From NCBI GenBank assembly GCA_003427395.1, contig BFEA01000595.1, positions 379,733-405,168 of the forward strand: DNA of 25,436 bases, given 5' to 3'. Both the position numbers and the translations under genes were made by a program. Shown here piece by piece: positions 9,230 to 17,842 of the stretch; within the stretch, counting starts at the first letter, position 1; the number at the start of each line of letters is the position of its first letter. The notes under the pieces were generated by a model. That model did no database searches and was not told the origin of the DNA. It saw nothing but the letters and a program-made list of their open reading frames with translations. The DNA comes from Chara braunii (lineage: Eukaryota > Streptophyta > Charophyceae > Charales > Characeae).

Positions 9230-10208
9230 GAGCTTCACCATCATGGCTACGGTGGGGAGCTGGGGCTCCTCTTTCCCACACAGCGCTGCACACTAGCGAT
9301 GTTCCTCCAGCGCTCCAGCCGCATGACTTCCAAACTTGCATGCTGCAAATGAGGAAGAGCACTTTGATGCTCCTGGAGATATAGCGGCCTTCTTGCCTCT
9401 TGGGCGGTGACTTCCAGGCCGCACGGCCTCCAAGCAACCGGTACCTCCTCTCTTTCGGAGGGAAACATCATTGCAGACTCTGATATTGCCTGTACAGGCC
9501 CTAGACTCGGACTACTTGGACTTGTACCCGCCTAGACCTTGCCTACAACTACTGGGCCTCTAAAAATGCCAACTTTCGTCTTCCTCTTCTCGGCCTCTAG
9601 TATCCAACACATCTACCACTACTTGGTGTGGTACCAGCCTACCCGCTACTTGAGTGTTTTTCCCTGCTGTCGTGGGCCTATTCCCGCCACTTTGGCGTTT
9701 TCCCTGCTGCAATCCTCAATGTCACGGCCACAGGTAAGTACCGGCCCTACGGGCCTTCACAAGCAAGCAAGTACCCTTGCGGGTCACACTCACTCAAGTC
9801 GTCAAGCACTCAGATAGGCACGCCGACCAGCAAGCACGCACACATGTTATGCACCTGGTTGTTTGTTGTCTGAAGACCAACACTCGCTCGCATAGACTTC
9901 CAGGTATGCCCATACATACACAGAAGGAAGGGGAGAGGATGGGAGTATCACACCGCACAGAGAGAGGTAAACACACCGGAAGACTTGACCATGCGATATG
10001 ACAGAAAACACTGCGGTATAGCAGGATTTCAACCTGCAATCTGCTAATAAGTGCAATTCGCTCCATAGAATCCTCACAACCAGTCACAAAGGCAAGCTGA
10101 GTAGATCACATCCAGGAAACAATGAAGAAGTGATAGTTTACACACAGTATAAACACTGTTTATTAAACTCAGAATCTTGAAATGTCAGGATGACCCGAGA
10201 ACCATGGT
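9230..10208. other. Non-coding stretch, no recognisable gene
   Basis: Open frames on both strands are short and show no domains. A T-arm-like hairpin at about 10022-10040 was considered as tRNA debris and rejected. Confidence 0.35.
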
Positions 10209-10334
10209 GCGCTGCTCAAAATTGAGCAGTGCTTAACTCCCCAACCCTGAATAACCGCTAGAACCACCCCTGAGTCCCTGAAACATCAAGTGCCACCCTG
10301 TAACGGGCCTCTGAGGCCAAGCGCCTCTCAGAGG
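10209..10334. other. Two strong hairpins in non-coding DNA
   Basis: CTGCTCAA (10212-10219) pairs perfectly with TTGAGCAG (10222-10229), and the stem extends outward with one G-T pair. Further on, CCTCTGAG (10308-10315) pairs with CTCAGAGG (10327-10334). No T-run follows either, so they are not obvious terminators. They may be parts of an unrecognised repeat. Confidence 0.5.
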
Positions 10335-10590
10335 ATGAAGAAGAAGACCAGCACCACAGTGTCTGATGATGATGAAGTGCCAGAGGACTTCCGAGGTAGA
10401 AGTCTGTAGCAGCACCACCTCTCCTGACAAAGATGCTCTCTGAGGAAAAAAGCTGCAGCTATGGCTGCAGTGCCAAACACCCTGAAACCCTACTCCTGAG
10501 GAGGGTCCAGCAGGGCACCAACTTCTCTCGCTTCCAGCAGACTTCAGGTAGCCCGGACCTCTGAACAGCCCCGAGTGCTGTCAGAGTACA

Positions 10591-10760
10591 GCGCCGGTGC
10601 CAGCTATGGCCGACACTTCGCAGGTCCAGGTATGTCTATCTTCTCCAACGCTGAAGCTGTCACCACTTCAGTTCAGCGCCGGTGCCAGCTATGGCCGACA
10701 CTTCGCAGGTCGAGCTATGTCTGTCTTCTACAACGCTGAAGCTGTCACCACTTCAGTTCA
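10591..10760. repeat. Tandem duplication, 2 x 85 bp
   Basis: Unit 1 (10591-10675) and unit 2 (10676-10760) both begin GCGCCGGTGCCAGCTATGGC and end CACCACTTCAGTTCA. Only a few substitutions separate them, so the duplication is fairly recent. Each unit holds one GCTATGGC word. Overlapping frames give the same peptide twice, but no domain is recognisable. Confidence 0.9.
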
Positions 10761-11770
10761 TGTGTTGCACAGCAGCGACGAGCACGATACCAACTGCCAA
10801 AAGCCCCCGAACTGATTTCTACCATCTATCTATAGAACTGTCCTACCCTAGCCTAGACCTAGACCGGACTGACTGGGCCGACTGGTACCGTTTCAGTTTT
10901 GGCCTCTAAGGCCTCTCCGTACCCGGCTATAGGCTATAGGACCGTCTATCAGCTTTGGCCCGTAGGGCCTGTCTGTCCTAGAGGTAGCCCGGCCCTGCTA
11001 TTCGCAGTTAGGGTAGCTGCAGGAAATTCTAGTTAGTGCGGGCCTATATTTTCTCGAATTTGCAGATATGTCCCTCACAAATTTTCTTTACAGGCAGGTC
11101 TCTCGGTTAGCCCTCAGCCAAACAAAATTACAAATCTAGCCTACCTATGTTACAGCCGTGTCGATGGGTCACCGGCGGCAGCAAACAGCAAGTCATTGCA
11201 CACACACAGACATAGGAAACTCAGCAACAAGTGGAAAACTCAGCAAGGCATTCATTGCATTGGCAAAACTCAGAAATCAGCTGTGTCTCAGTCTGTGTTT
11301 GGCAGGTCCTTACACCTGACAGAAATGGTTAAGACCGCAATTAATCTCTGCCTAGGCAATCTGCAGAATTGAACGATTCTCTCCCTGCCGTGCAACCTGC
11401 GGAATCAAATGATGTCACTGTGAATACGGTGCCGCTAATCTATTAAATACCCTGTTCTTTAGTGCGCTGGGGATCGGTTTTCCCATCACTGCGTGCCGAG
11501 CGTGGGCTCTTTTGTGCGTTTCTGTCCATTGGATTGCGGTTTTGATGGTTGCCCATTGCGGTTTTTGTGTGGGTCTGTCAGATCGTAGGAACCACTGTGT
11601 GGATGACACGTCGCCTGTTTTTGTTGTGCACTGTCCGTTGTCAATCTTTCGCTGGCGAACGGACTGTCCTTCTTTGGCGACGATCTTGGCGTGGGATCTT
11701 TGATCGCAGTTGTTGAATAGGCTCTCCTTCATTAGCGGTGGGCTCGTGTCAGAAATGTCTTTTTCCCAAT
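10761..11770. other. Non-coding stretch, no recognisable gene
   Basis: From about 10840 to 11010 the DNA is rich in GGCCTA / CTAGACC words, like the LTR leaders elsewhere in the window, so a decayed LTR is possible but not shown. A 105-codon minus-strand frame (11415-11732) has no recognised domain. Confidence 0.35.
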
Positions 11771-11998
11771 GTTACCAGGCCAGACATCCGGGACCCCCTG
11801 ACCGCCCGGAGTTGTCCGGTTGGACAACTGGTCGGACGTCCCCCTGGGAGCCCAAAAACAAAAAAAAAACAAAAATCGAAAAAATCCGAAAAAAGAACTA
11901 TGTTATGCAGAAAAATAAACCGAACAAGTTTTGCCCTGGGTTCACATCAAAATTCTTTAAGAATGTGAAATAAAAAATAAAATCAAAGACACCCCCAG
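11771..11998. mobile_element. TIR element (MITE), copy 2, interrupted by an LTR
   Basis: This begins GTTACCAGGCC, matching the minus-strand right end of the 7162-7415 element. It passes through a GC-rich head containing the perfect hairpin GTTGTCCGGTTGGACAAC (11811-11828), an A-rich tract, then the shared core starting AACTATGTTATGCAGAA. The AT-rich tail stops at 11998, exactly where the LTR begins, and the second inverted end is missing. The simplest reading is that the retrotransposon inserted into, or recombined within, this copy. Confidence 0.6.
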
Positions 11999-12949
11999 TG
12001 AAACGGTTTCACCCAGTTAACCCGACATTTGCAGACACGGAGATTCGATCCGTAGACCTGTGCCCAAACCCTGTACATTGACCCTGTGTGCTGAGTGAGA
12101 CTCGATCCCCAGGTCTGTAGATTAGGAGTTAGGTCTGTTGCCGTTAGGCCTAGGAAGGTCTGTTCTAGAAGTCTCTATCTGAGTCTACTGAGGCCTAGAG
12201 TCTGTCTGTAAGTCTGTAGGCTCTAGAAGGTCGTAGGTCCCTGTAGGCCAGTCCACTCAGCAAGTACCAGGGGTAGGGGCTGCACGTGGGGAAGGTTCTC
12301 GACCACGCTGTGGGTTCCACATGTTTCCGCCCAGAAGGCCAAACGTCTGGAAGCTTCCCTAGGCCACACATTTTCGCCCAGGCCCACACGTTTTGAGGCA
12401 GGCCCGGGTACCTCCGAAGAGGTATAAATAAAGAGGCAGCGTCCAGCCATTCATTCATTCGTTTTGGCCCAGGCCCACACGTTTTGAGGCAGGCGCGGTA
12501 CCTCCGAAGAGGTATAAATAAACAGGCAGCGTCCAGCCATTCATTCGTTCGCCTGTGTGCCATGCGGAAGAGCTGCCTTGGTATCTTGTGCGTGGACTGC
12601 AGGAGGCCATAGGGAACCAATGAGAGAGACACCGGTGGCCATAGCTAAGGGGAGGAAGACGACGGGGGCCATAGCCGCCCAGCTGTTGGTGTAGGCAGAG
12701 TATAGACAGTGGGTGTGACTGTGCAGCCTGGACATTCAGGGTGATCCTCGTACGCGCGTGCATGCGAGAGTGAGGGAGAGTGAGGCTGATGGTAGAGAGT
12801 GTTCGGCGGCCATCGCCGCAAGTTGTACAGTTGATTCAGACTGAGTTTAATACAAGTTCATTGTTGTTTCTGAGTTGGAAGAGTTCAGTTTTGCCATCGG
12901 TTCTCAAGTGTGCATGTTGTGAGTGAGTCTGAAGTCGAGTCTGATTGCA
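11999..12949 (+). mobile_element. LTR A, 5' LTR of the Ty3/gypsy array
   Basis: Starts TGAAACGGTTTCACCC and ends CTGATTGCA, giving the TG...CA ends of an LTR. It matches LTR B (16196-17078) throughout, apart from substitutions and an extra segment of about 90 bp here. A primer-binding site follows immediately. Near its 5' end are two similar blocks, GATTCGATCCGTAGACC and GACTCGATCCCCAGGTC. The promoter lies at about 12423-12520. GCCATAGC words occur downstream of it, at 12638 and 12668. This LTR would supply promoter and polyadenylation signals; many differences from LTR B suggest an old insertion. Confidence 0.9.
12377..12550 (+). promoter_or_regulatory. Tandemly duplicated core promoter in LTR A
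   Basis: Two successive units of about 90 bp start CCCAGGCCCACACGTTTTGA. Each carries ACCTCCGAAGAGG, TATAAATA (12423-12430 and 12513-12520) and the block GGCAGCGTCCAGCCATTCATT. LTR B has only one unit (TATAAATA at 16620-16627). The conserved block about 10 bp downstream of the TATA box is also present in the minus-strand LTR. It probably overlaps or abuts the transcription start site, although that is inferred. Confidence 0.8.
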
Positions 12950-12950
12950 T

Positions 12951-12962
12951 TGGTATCGAAGC
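12951..12962 (+). promoter_or_regulatory. Primer-binding site of element A
   Basis: TGGTATCGAAGC lies one base after LTR A. The usual site for initiator tRNA-Met priming of plant LTR elements is TGGTATCAGAGC, and element B has the closer TGGTATCGGAGC. This copy has two mismatches. Confidence 0.8.
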
Positions 12963-13035
12963 TGGTACCCGTTGTCCACGCCGGCGGAGCTGCAGCAAGC
13001 GAAGAAGGAAGAAGCTGCCATAGCTGAATCTCGGC

Positions 13036-13062
13036 AGAGAGAGAGAGAGAGAGAGAGAGAGG
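13036..13062. repeat. Short (GA)n microsatellite in leader A
   Basis: About 13 GA units in the untranslated leader. The equivalent position in leader B (17155-17222) has about 34 units, so this tract has expanded or contracted since the copies separated. Confidence 0.9.
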
Positions 13063-13258
13063 AGAAGAGAGAAGGGGACGGCAGCCATAGCTGCCAAGCT
13101 CGGGGTAGGGGACTACCAACAAGAAGAACGAGATAGACGTAGAGAAAAGGAAGAAGAAAGTGACGAAGAAGGGAGATTAAGTCGGCCATAGCCAAGGTGA
13201 AGAAGACGAAGGTTTTGATGAAGAAGAAGAAGGTCCACCATACCCGGAAGATTGGAAG

Positions 13259-13437
13259 GTTGACCAGGGAAGTTGACTAATGTTGACCAAGAGTTGACCA
13301 ACGTTGATTAAGAGTTTACCAACCTTGATCGGGTGTTGACCAAGGGTTGACCAAGAGCATTGACTAGGCATGGACCAAAGTTGACCACGACATTGACCAG
13401 GAGCGTTGACCAAGACTGTTGATTGGAGCGTCGACCC
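13259..13437 (+). promoter_or_regulatory. TTGACC (W-box-like) array in leader A
   Basis: At least ten exact TTGAC(C/T) words occur in about 150 bp, spaced mostly 10-14 bp apart, with decayed versions (TTGATT, TTTACC, GTCGACC) between them. The consensus is close to GTTGACCAANG. TTGAC(C/T) is the core of the W-box bound by WRKY transcription factors. The array recurs in leader B and in the minus-strand element. It lies between the primer-binding site and gag, so it could act as an enhancer, as an RNA element, or be a passive satellite. Confidence 0.7.
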
Positions 13438-13693
13438 AGTTGGAGCAAGAAGGTTACCGGGACCATCCTTCCAAGCCCTTGCCTATCCCGTTACCCCGTG
13501 GATGTTCACCTTCACCTTGGTACCTGCTGACGTCAAGTCTGTTAGGGTCAGTCGGTCATATCTTCCCTTCTGTTTTGTCCAGGTCAATAGGACTCCGTGG
13601 ATGTGATTGTAGAGTTGTGAGTCCAACCCGAGTAAGGAGTACAAGCCCCTTAGAGTTGGGGCGCGAAATTGTTGTTGATTGTGCACCATCATC

Positions 13694-15250
13694 ATGGTGC
13701 ACCTCAGGTCTGGAACTAGCACCACCCCCTACAGCAAGGAGCAAGAGGAGAGAGGTGCCGCTATTCTGCGAGAGAGGAAGGAGAGAATGGAGAAGAGAGA
13801 GTTGATCAAGCAGGCAAAGATGCTGGCCCTGCTGGAGGAGCAAGAGGCAAAGAAGAGGCAGATGGACGAGGAGTTGAAGAAATGGACATAGGAACAGGAG
13901 GAGAAGATGACAGCCATACAAGCGGAGGTGGAGAAAGAAGAAGAAGAAGAAAAGCAGGTGGAAGAAGAAGTACCGTTGGAAAGAAGAAGAGGTGGAGTCA
14001 GTACAAGCAAGGAGGAGGAGATTGAAAAGACCACACAAGAATGGACCGCACATTTGGAGCTGGGAGAAGATAGGGAGGCCGAGTTGGCCATGCCCCAAGC
14101 AGAGAGAGAGGCGACGAGGAGAGAGAAGCAAAAAAGGACCCGGTGAGGAGAAAGGTGAAAGAGGAGCAGCAGCAGAGGGCATGGAAGTGGCGCCTATCTC
14201 AAGAAAGAGTTAGGCGTTTGGAAGCGCTAGAAAGGGCAGAAAAAGATCTAAGGGCGGCGGAGACTAGGATGGGGAAGATCAGGGAAGGGACGAAGGTAGC
14301 CACTAAACTCGATACCCTGACCCAAAGTGTGGAATCTTTACTAATTGGACATCGTGAGCAAACACAGTACATCCGCAGCTTAGAAGTAAAGATAGATGCG
14401 ATACGTGCTGGGTTTACAAATTTTGTGCGTGATATGATGAAGTACCTGGTGGACCAGGTCCACCTAGCAATTAGTAAGACAAAAGAGTTTTGCACAGGTG
14501 CAATTGAAGGCGCCAAGTTAGTGACTCCTAAGGAAGAGGAGTCGGCCCCACCACGTCGTGAGAAAGTCAATGTCCGTATCCCCGGGGAAGATTTCGATAA
14601 CTGGGAGGCCAACGTGCATCTCTATTTGCAGGGAGTCACGCCTGAGGACCACGTTTTGGTGGCCTTCTAGGCTCTTCGAGATGAGGCGACCAGCTTTGCT
14701 AGGTTGCTAGCCCGCGCTGCAAACTGTGATAACGATATGGTCACATATTCTCGACTAACGCCCCTCTCTGAGTTTCAGAAATCACTCAGGGAAAGGTTTT
14801 CTTATATGACACGGGGGCTTAAAGCCTCCGACAAGCTCCAAATGATACACACTCGTTAGTGGAAGAGTGTGCATGCACTTAAGTCCACGATGGACGAATT
14901 GATTGTGGTCCCTGGCCATGGAGTAATTGATGCCCGACTACTTCGAAAAGAAGAATCAGGGACACTTCTTCGAAAAGAAGAATTAGCACGGCATGGCTTA
15001 TGACACTCTTAATCGGGAGGCAATTGCATTTGCCGCCCAAGCGTCGCTAGTTACCACGTTCTGGCACAAGGACTTGTCAAAGGGAAAAACGTGGAAGGGA
15101 TGCATCATCTCCGACCAAATTAAGGCCAAAGATAGTCTGATTTTGACGATGGAGGAAGGTGGTGCAGACAAGGTTCCCTACTCTGATATCGATCGAGGAC
15201 TAGAAGAGCAGGACAATAGTGTTGGTCAGGAGAGAACCTACGCTGCTGTT
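13694..15250 (+). pseudogene. gag: Gag of element A, broken by stops and frameshifts
   Basis: The likely start is the ATG at 13694, giving MVHLRSGTSTTPYSKEQ, collinear with the minus-strand Gag start. A long K/E/R-rich coiled-coil region follows. The frame is broken by TAG at 13889-13891, a frame change near 14140, TAG at 14668-14670 and TAG at 14857-14859. A partly duplicated TTCGAAAAGAAGAA segment causes another frame change near 14940-14990. The C-terminal part includes a helical L-A-R-A-A-N-C-D-N-D-M-V region and FQKSLRERFSYMTRG, which resembles a retrotransposon Gag capsid core. Later text (TTFWHKDLSKGKTWKG) resembles the segment before a nucleocapsid domain. No CCHC zinc knuckle remains: the sequence passes straight into integrase near 15250. 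It cannot give a functional Gag. Confidence 0.8.
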
Positions 15251-16159
15251 AGTAAGTTTTTCGACTTCTCGGTAAGCGAGCATGGCATGCCGCTGTCCAT
15301 AGTTAGTGATAAGGACACACGGTTTTCTAGTCAGAATTGGCAGGATCTTATGAAAGTCTATGGGTCTTAGTTGTTGATATCGTCAGGATGACACCCAGAG
15401 ACTAATGGTCAGATAGAGTAGATGAATAAGATCTTGTAGCAGCTACTCTAAATGTATATTAGACCAGATCAGATAAATTGGGATGAGATGCTTCCCAAAG
15501 TAGCAAGCGCCTACAATAATAGTGTCGACCTAGCTACTTGCAGAACTCCTAATGAGCTATACAAGTTCCTTAGGCCTAGGCGACCGTTTGAGGGACTAAA
15601 TCCGGACCAGATACAGAGACTACCATCTGACACACGAGAGTTTGCATTGCAGCACGAGCAGGAAGTCGCTAAGGTCATAGCCAATATGAGGAAAGCCCAG
15701 CATCAAATGATAGAGCAAGCCAACAAGCACCGTCGACCTTCACAGTTTCAGGTAGGCGATCTAGTCTGGGTCAAGTCAAAGGAGTTCTTACCTGAGGAAA
15801 ACATCTTGCAGAAGCTCTTACCTACGTATAGAGGACCGTGGCCTGTCCTAGAAGTAAAAGGAGGAGAGGACGGGCTGTCATATACGATAGAGATCCCAAC
15901 ACACCTCCACACGGACCCAGTGTTCCTTGCCTCTAAGTTTTTACCTTGCACCACATCTGACAGATTTCCTTCCAGAAGATCAATGATTCCACCAGACATG
16001 GATGTTGCGTATGATATAGATGACATAGTGGAAGAGGACGTGAACCAGGAACTCGAGGACGACAGATGGTTTACAAGAACCGAGCAACTAGAAACCGCTC
16101 CCGACATCGTACACGCCTATGAGAGGGAAAGAAAGGGCAAAGGTCCTATCTTGAGTTAG
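15250..16159 (+). pseudogene. Integrase 3' half of element A, fused to gag by deletion
   Basis: The sequence enters the integrase core at KFFDFSVSEHGMPLSIVSD, just before the second catalytic Asp. Zinc-binding domain, first Asp, RNase H, reverse transcriptase and protease are all missing. Five in-frame stops cluster at 15368-15451, around HPETNGQIE, where the catalytic Glu is kept, unlike in the minus-strand copy. The frame is then open from 15452 to 16159 (TAG). That part encodes SAYNNSVDLATCRTPNELY, a basic QMIEQANKHRRPSQF stretch, FQVGDLVWVKSKEF and a GPY/F-like region (YRGPWPVLEVKGGEDG). Against the minus-strand copy it lacks a short GRGRPQKQYKV-like segment near the C-terminus. The element would depend on other copies for enzymes. 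Confidence 0.82.
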
Positions 16160-16181
16160 TGTTCTCGGAGGACCTCGAATT

Positions 16182-16195
16182 TAGGACGGCGGGAT
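16182..16195 (+). promoter_or_regulatory. Polypurine tract of element A
   Basis: The purine-rich AGGACGGCGGGAT directly precedes LTR B, where plus-strand DNA synthesis would be primed. The minus-strand element has the matching AGGACGACAGGAG before its LTR. Confidence 0.65.
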
Positions 16196-17078
16196 TGAAA
16201 CGGTTTCACCCAGTTAACCCGACATTTGCAGACACACAGATCCGATCCCTAGACCTGTGCCCAAACCCTGTACATTGACCCTGTGTGTTGATTGAGACTC
16301 GATCCCCAGGTCTGTAGATTAGTAGTTAGGTCTGTTACCGTTAGGCCTAGGAATGTCTGTTCTAGAAGTTTCTATCTAAGTCTATTGAGGCCTAGAGTCT
16401 GTATGTAAGTTTCTAGGCTCTAGAAGGTCGTAGGTCCCTGTAGGCCAGTCCAGTCAGCAAGTACTAGGGGTAGGGGCTGCACGTGGGGAAGGTTCTGGAC
16501 CACGTTGTGGGTTCCACACGTTTTGGCTTTGAAGGCCAAACGTCTAGAAGCTTCCGTGGGCTACACGTTTTGGCCCAGGCCCACACATTTTGAGGCAGGC
16601 CCGGGTACCTCCGAAGAGGTATAAATAAAGAGGCAGCGTCCAGCCATTCATTCATTCACCTGTGTGCCATGCGGAAGAGCTGCCTTGGTATCTTGTGCAT
16701 GGAATGCAGGTGCCCGGAGAAGAAGTGGGTTGTGAAGAAGATAGCGGCCATAGCAAACTAGTGAGAGAGACACCGTGGCCATAGGTAGGAGGAGGAAGAC
16801 GATGTGAAGCTGTTGGTGTAGGCAGAGCATAGACAGTGGGTGTGACTGTACAGCGTGGACATTCAGGGTGATCGTCGTACGTGCGAGCATGCGAGAGTGA
16901 GGGAGAGTGAGGCTGGTGGTAGGGACGGTGTTCGGCGGCCATGGCCGCAAGTTGTACAGTTGATTCAAACTGAGTTTAATACAAGTTCATTGTTGTTTCT
17001 GAGTTGGAAGAGTTCGGTTTTGCCATCGGCTCTCAAGTGTGCATGTTGTGAGTGAGTCTGAAGTCGAGTCTGATATCA
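16196..17078 (+). mobile_element. LTR B, shared between internal regions A and B
   Basis: Starts TGAAACGGTTTCACCC and ends CTGATATCA. It is collinear with LTR A but has one promoter unit (TATAAATA at 16620-16627). It serves as the 3' LTR of element A and is followed directly by a second primer-binding site and leader, so it is also the 5' LTR of internal region B. One GCCATAGC word is at 16747. The LTR-internal-LTR-internal order is what recombination between elements produces. Confidence 0.88.
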
Positions 17079-17079
17079 T

Positions 17080-17091
17080 TGGTATCGGAGC
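17080..17091 (+). promoter_or_regulatory. Primer-binding site of element B
   Basis: TGGTATCGGAGC follows LTR B after one base and differs at one position from the usual initiator tRNA-Met site TGGTATCAGAGC. Confidence 0.85.
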
Positions 17092-17152
17092 TGGTACCTG
17101 TTATCCACTCCGGCGGAGCTGGAGCAAGCGAAGAAGCCATAGCCGGGTCTTG

Positions 17153-17154
<2 letters not shown>

Positions 17155-17222
<68 letters not shown>
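17155..17222. repeat. (GA)n microsatellite in leader B
   Basis: About 34 uninterrupted GA units. It lies at the same place as the shorter tract in leader A. Ser/Leu or Arg/Glu open frames over it are artefacts. Confidence 0.95.
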
Positions 17223-17226
<4 letters not shown>

Positions 17227-17362
17227 GGACGGCAGCCATAGCTGCCAAGCTCGGGGAAGGAGACTACGAGCAAGAAGAAAGAGATAGACGCAGAGAAAAG
17301 GAAGAAGAAGTGACGAAGAAGGGAGATTAAGTCAGCCATAGTCGAGGTGAAGAAGACGAAGG

Positions 17363-17560
17363 CTTTGACGAAAGGTTGGAAGGTTGAGTAGGGGAGTTGA
17401 CTAACGTTGACCAAGAGTTGACCAACGTTGATCGAGAGTTGACCAACGTTGACCGGGTGTTGACCAAGGGTTGACCAAGAGCGTTGACCAGGCATTGACC
17501 GAAGTTGACCATGACGTTGACCGGCGAGTTGACCAAGACTGTTGACCGGAGCGTCGACCT
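17363..17560 (+). promoter_or_regulatory. TTGACC (W-box-like) array in leader B
   Basis: About thirteen exact TTGAC(C/T) words in under 160 bp, mostly 10-13 bp apart. This copy is better preserved than the array in leader A and aligns with it unit for unit in several places. Confidence 0.72.
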
Positions 17561-17842
17561 AGTTGGAGCGAGAAGATTACCAGTACCATCCTTCCAAGCC
17601 TTGGCCTATCCCCTTACCCCGTGGATGTGCACCTTCACCTTGGTACGTGCTGACGTGAAGTCTGTTAGGGTCAGTCAGTCATATCTTCCCTTCTTTTTTG
17701 TCCACGTCCATAGGACTCTGTGGATGTGACTGTAGAGTTGTGAGTCCAACCCGATTAGGGAGTACAAGCCCCCTAGAAACAAGTTATCCTGTATGGTTTA
17801 CGTGTTGAGGCGCGGAATTGTTGTTGATTGTGCGCCATGATC

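Noticed and set aside
10005-10087. tRNA-like segment on the minus strand: GCAGG/CCTGC stem with a TTGAAAT loop
   Set aside because: Only the T-arm looks right. I could not form a 7-bp acceptor stem, and the candidate anticodon loop has eight bases with no proper U33. At most it is tRNA debris.
11415-11732. 105-codon minus-strand frame that looks moderately protein-like
   Set aside because: No recognisable domain, splice signal or neighbour supports it. Left as unassigned non-coding sequence.
13259-13437. Possible CRISPR-like array because of regular short repeats
   Set aside because: Repeats are only 6-11 bp with spacers of a few bases, in a eukaryotic retrotransposon leader. Neither size nor context fits CRISPR.
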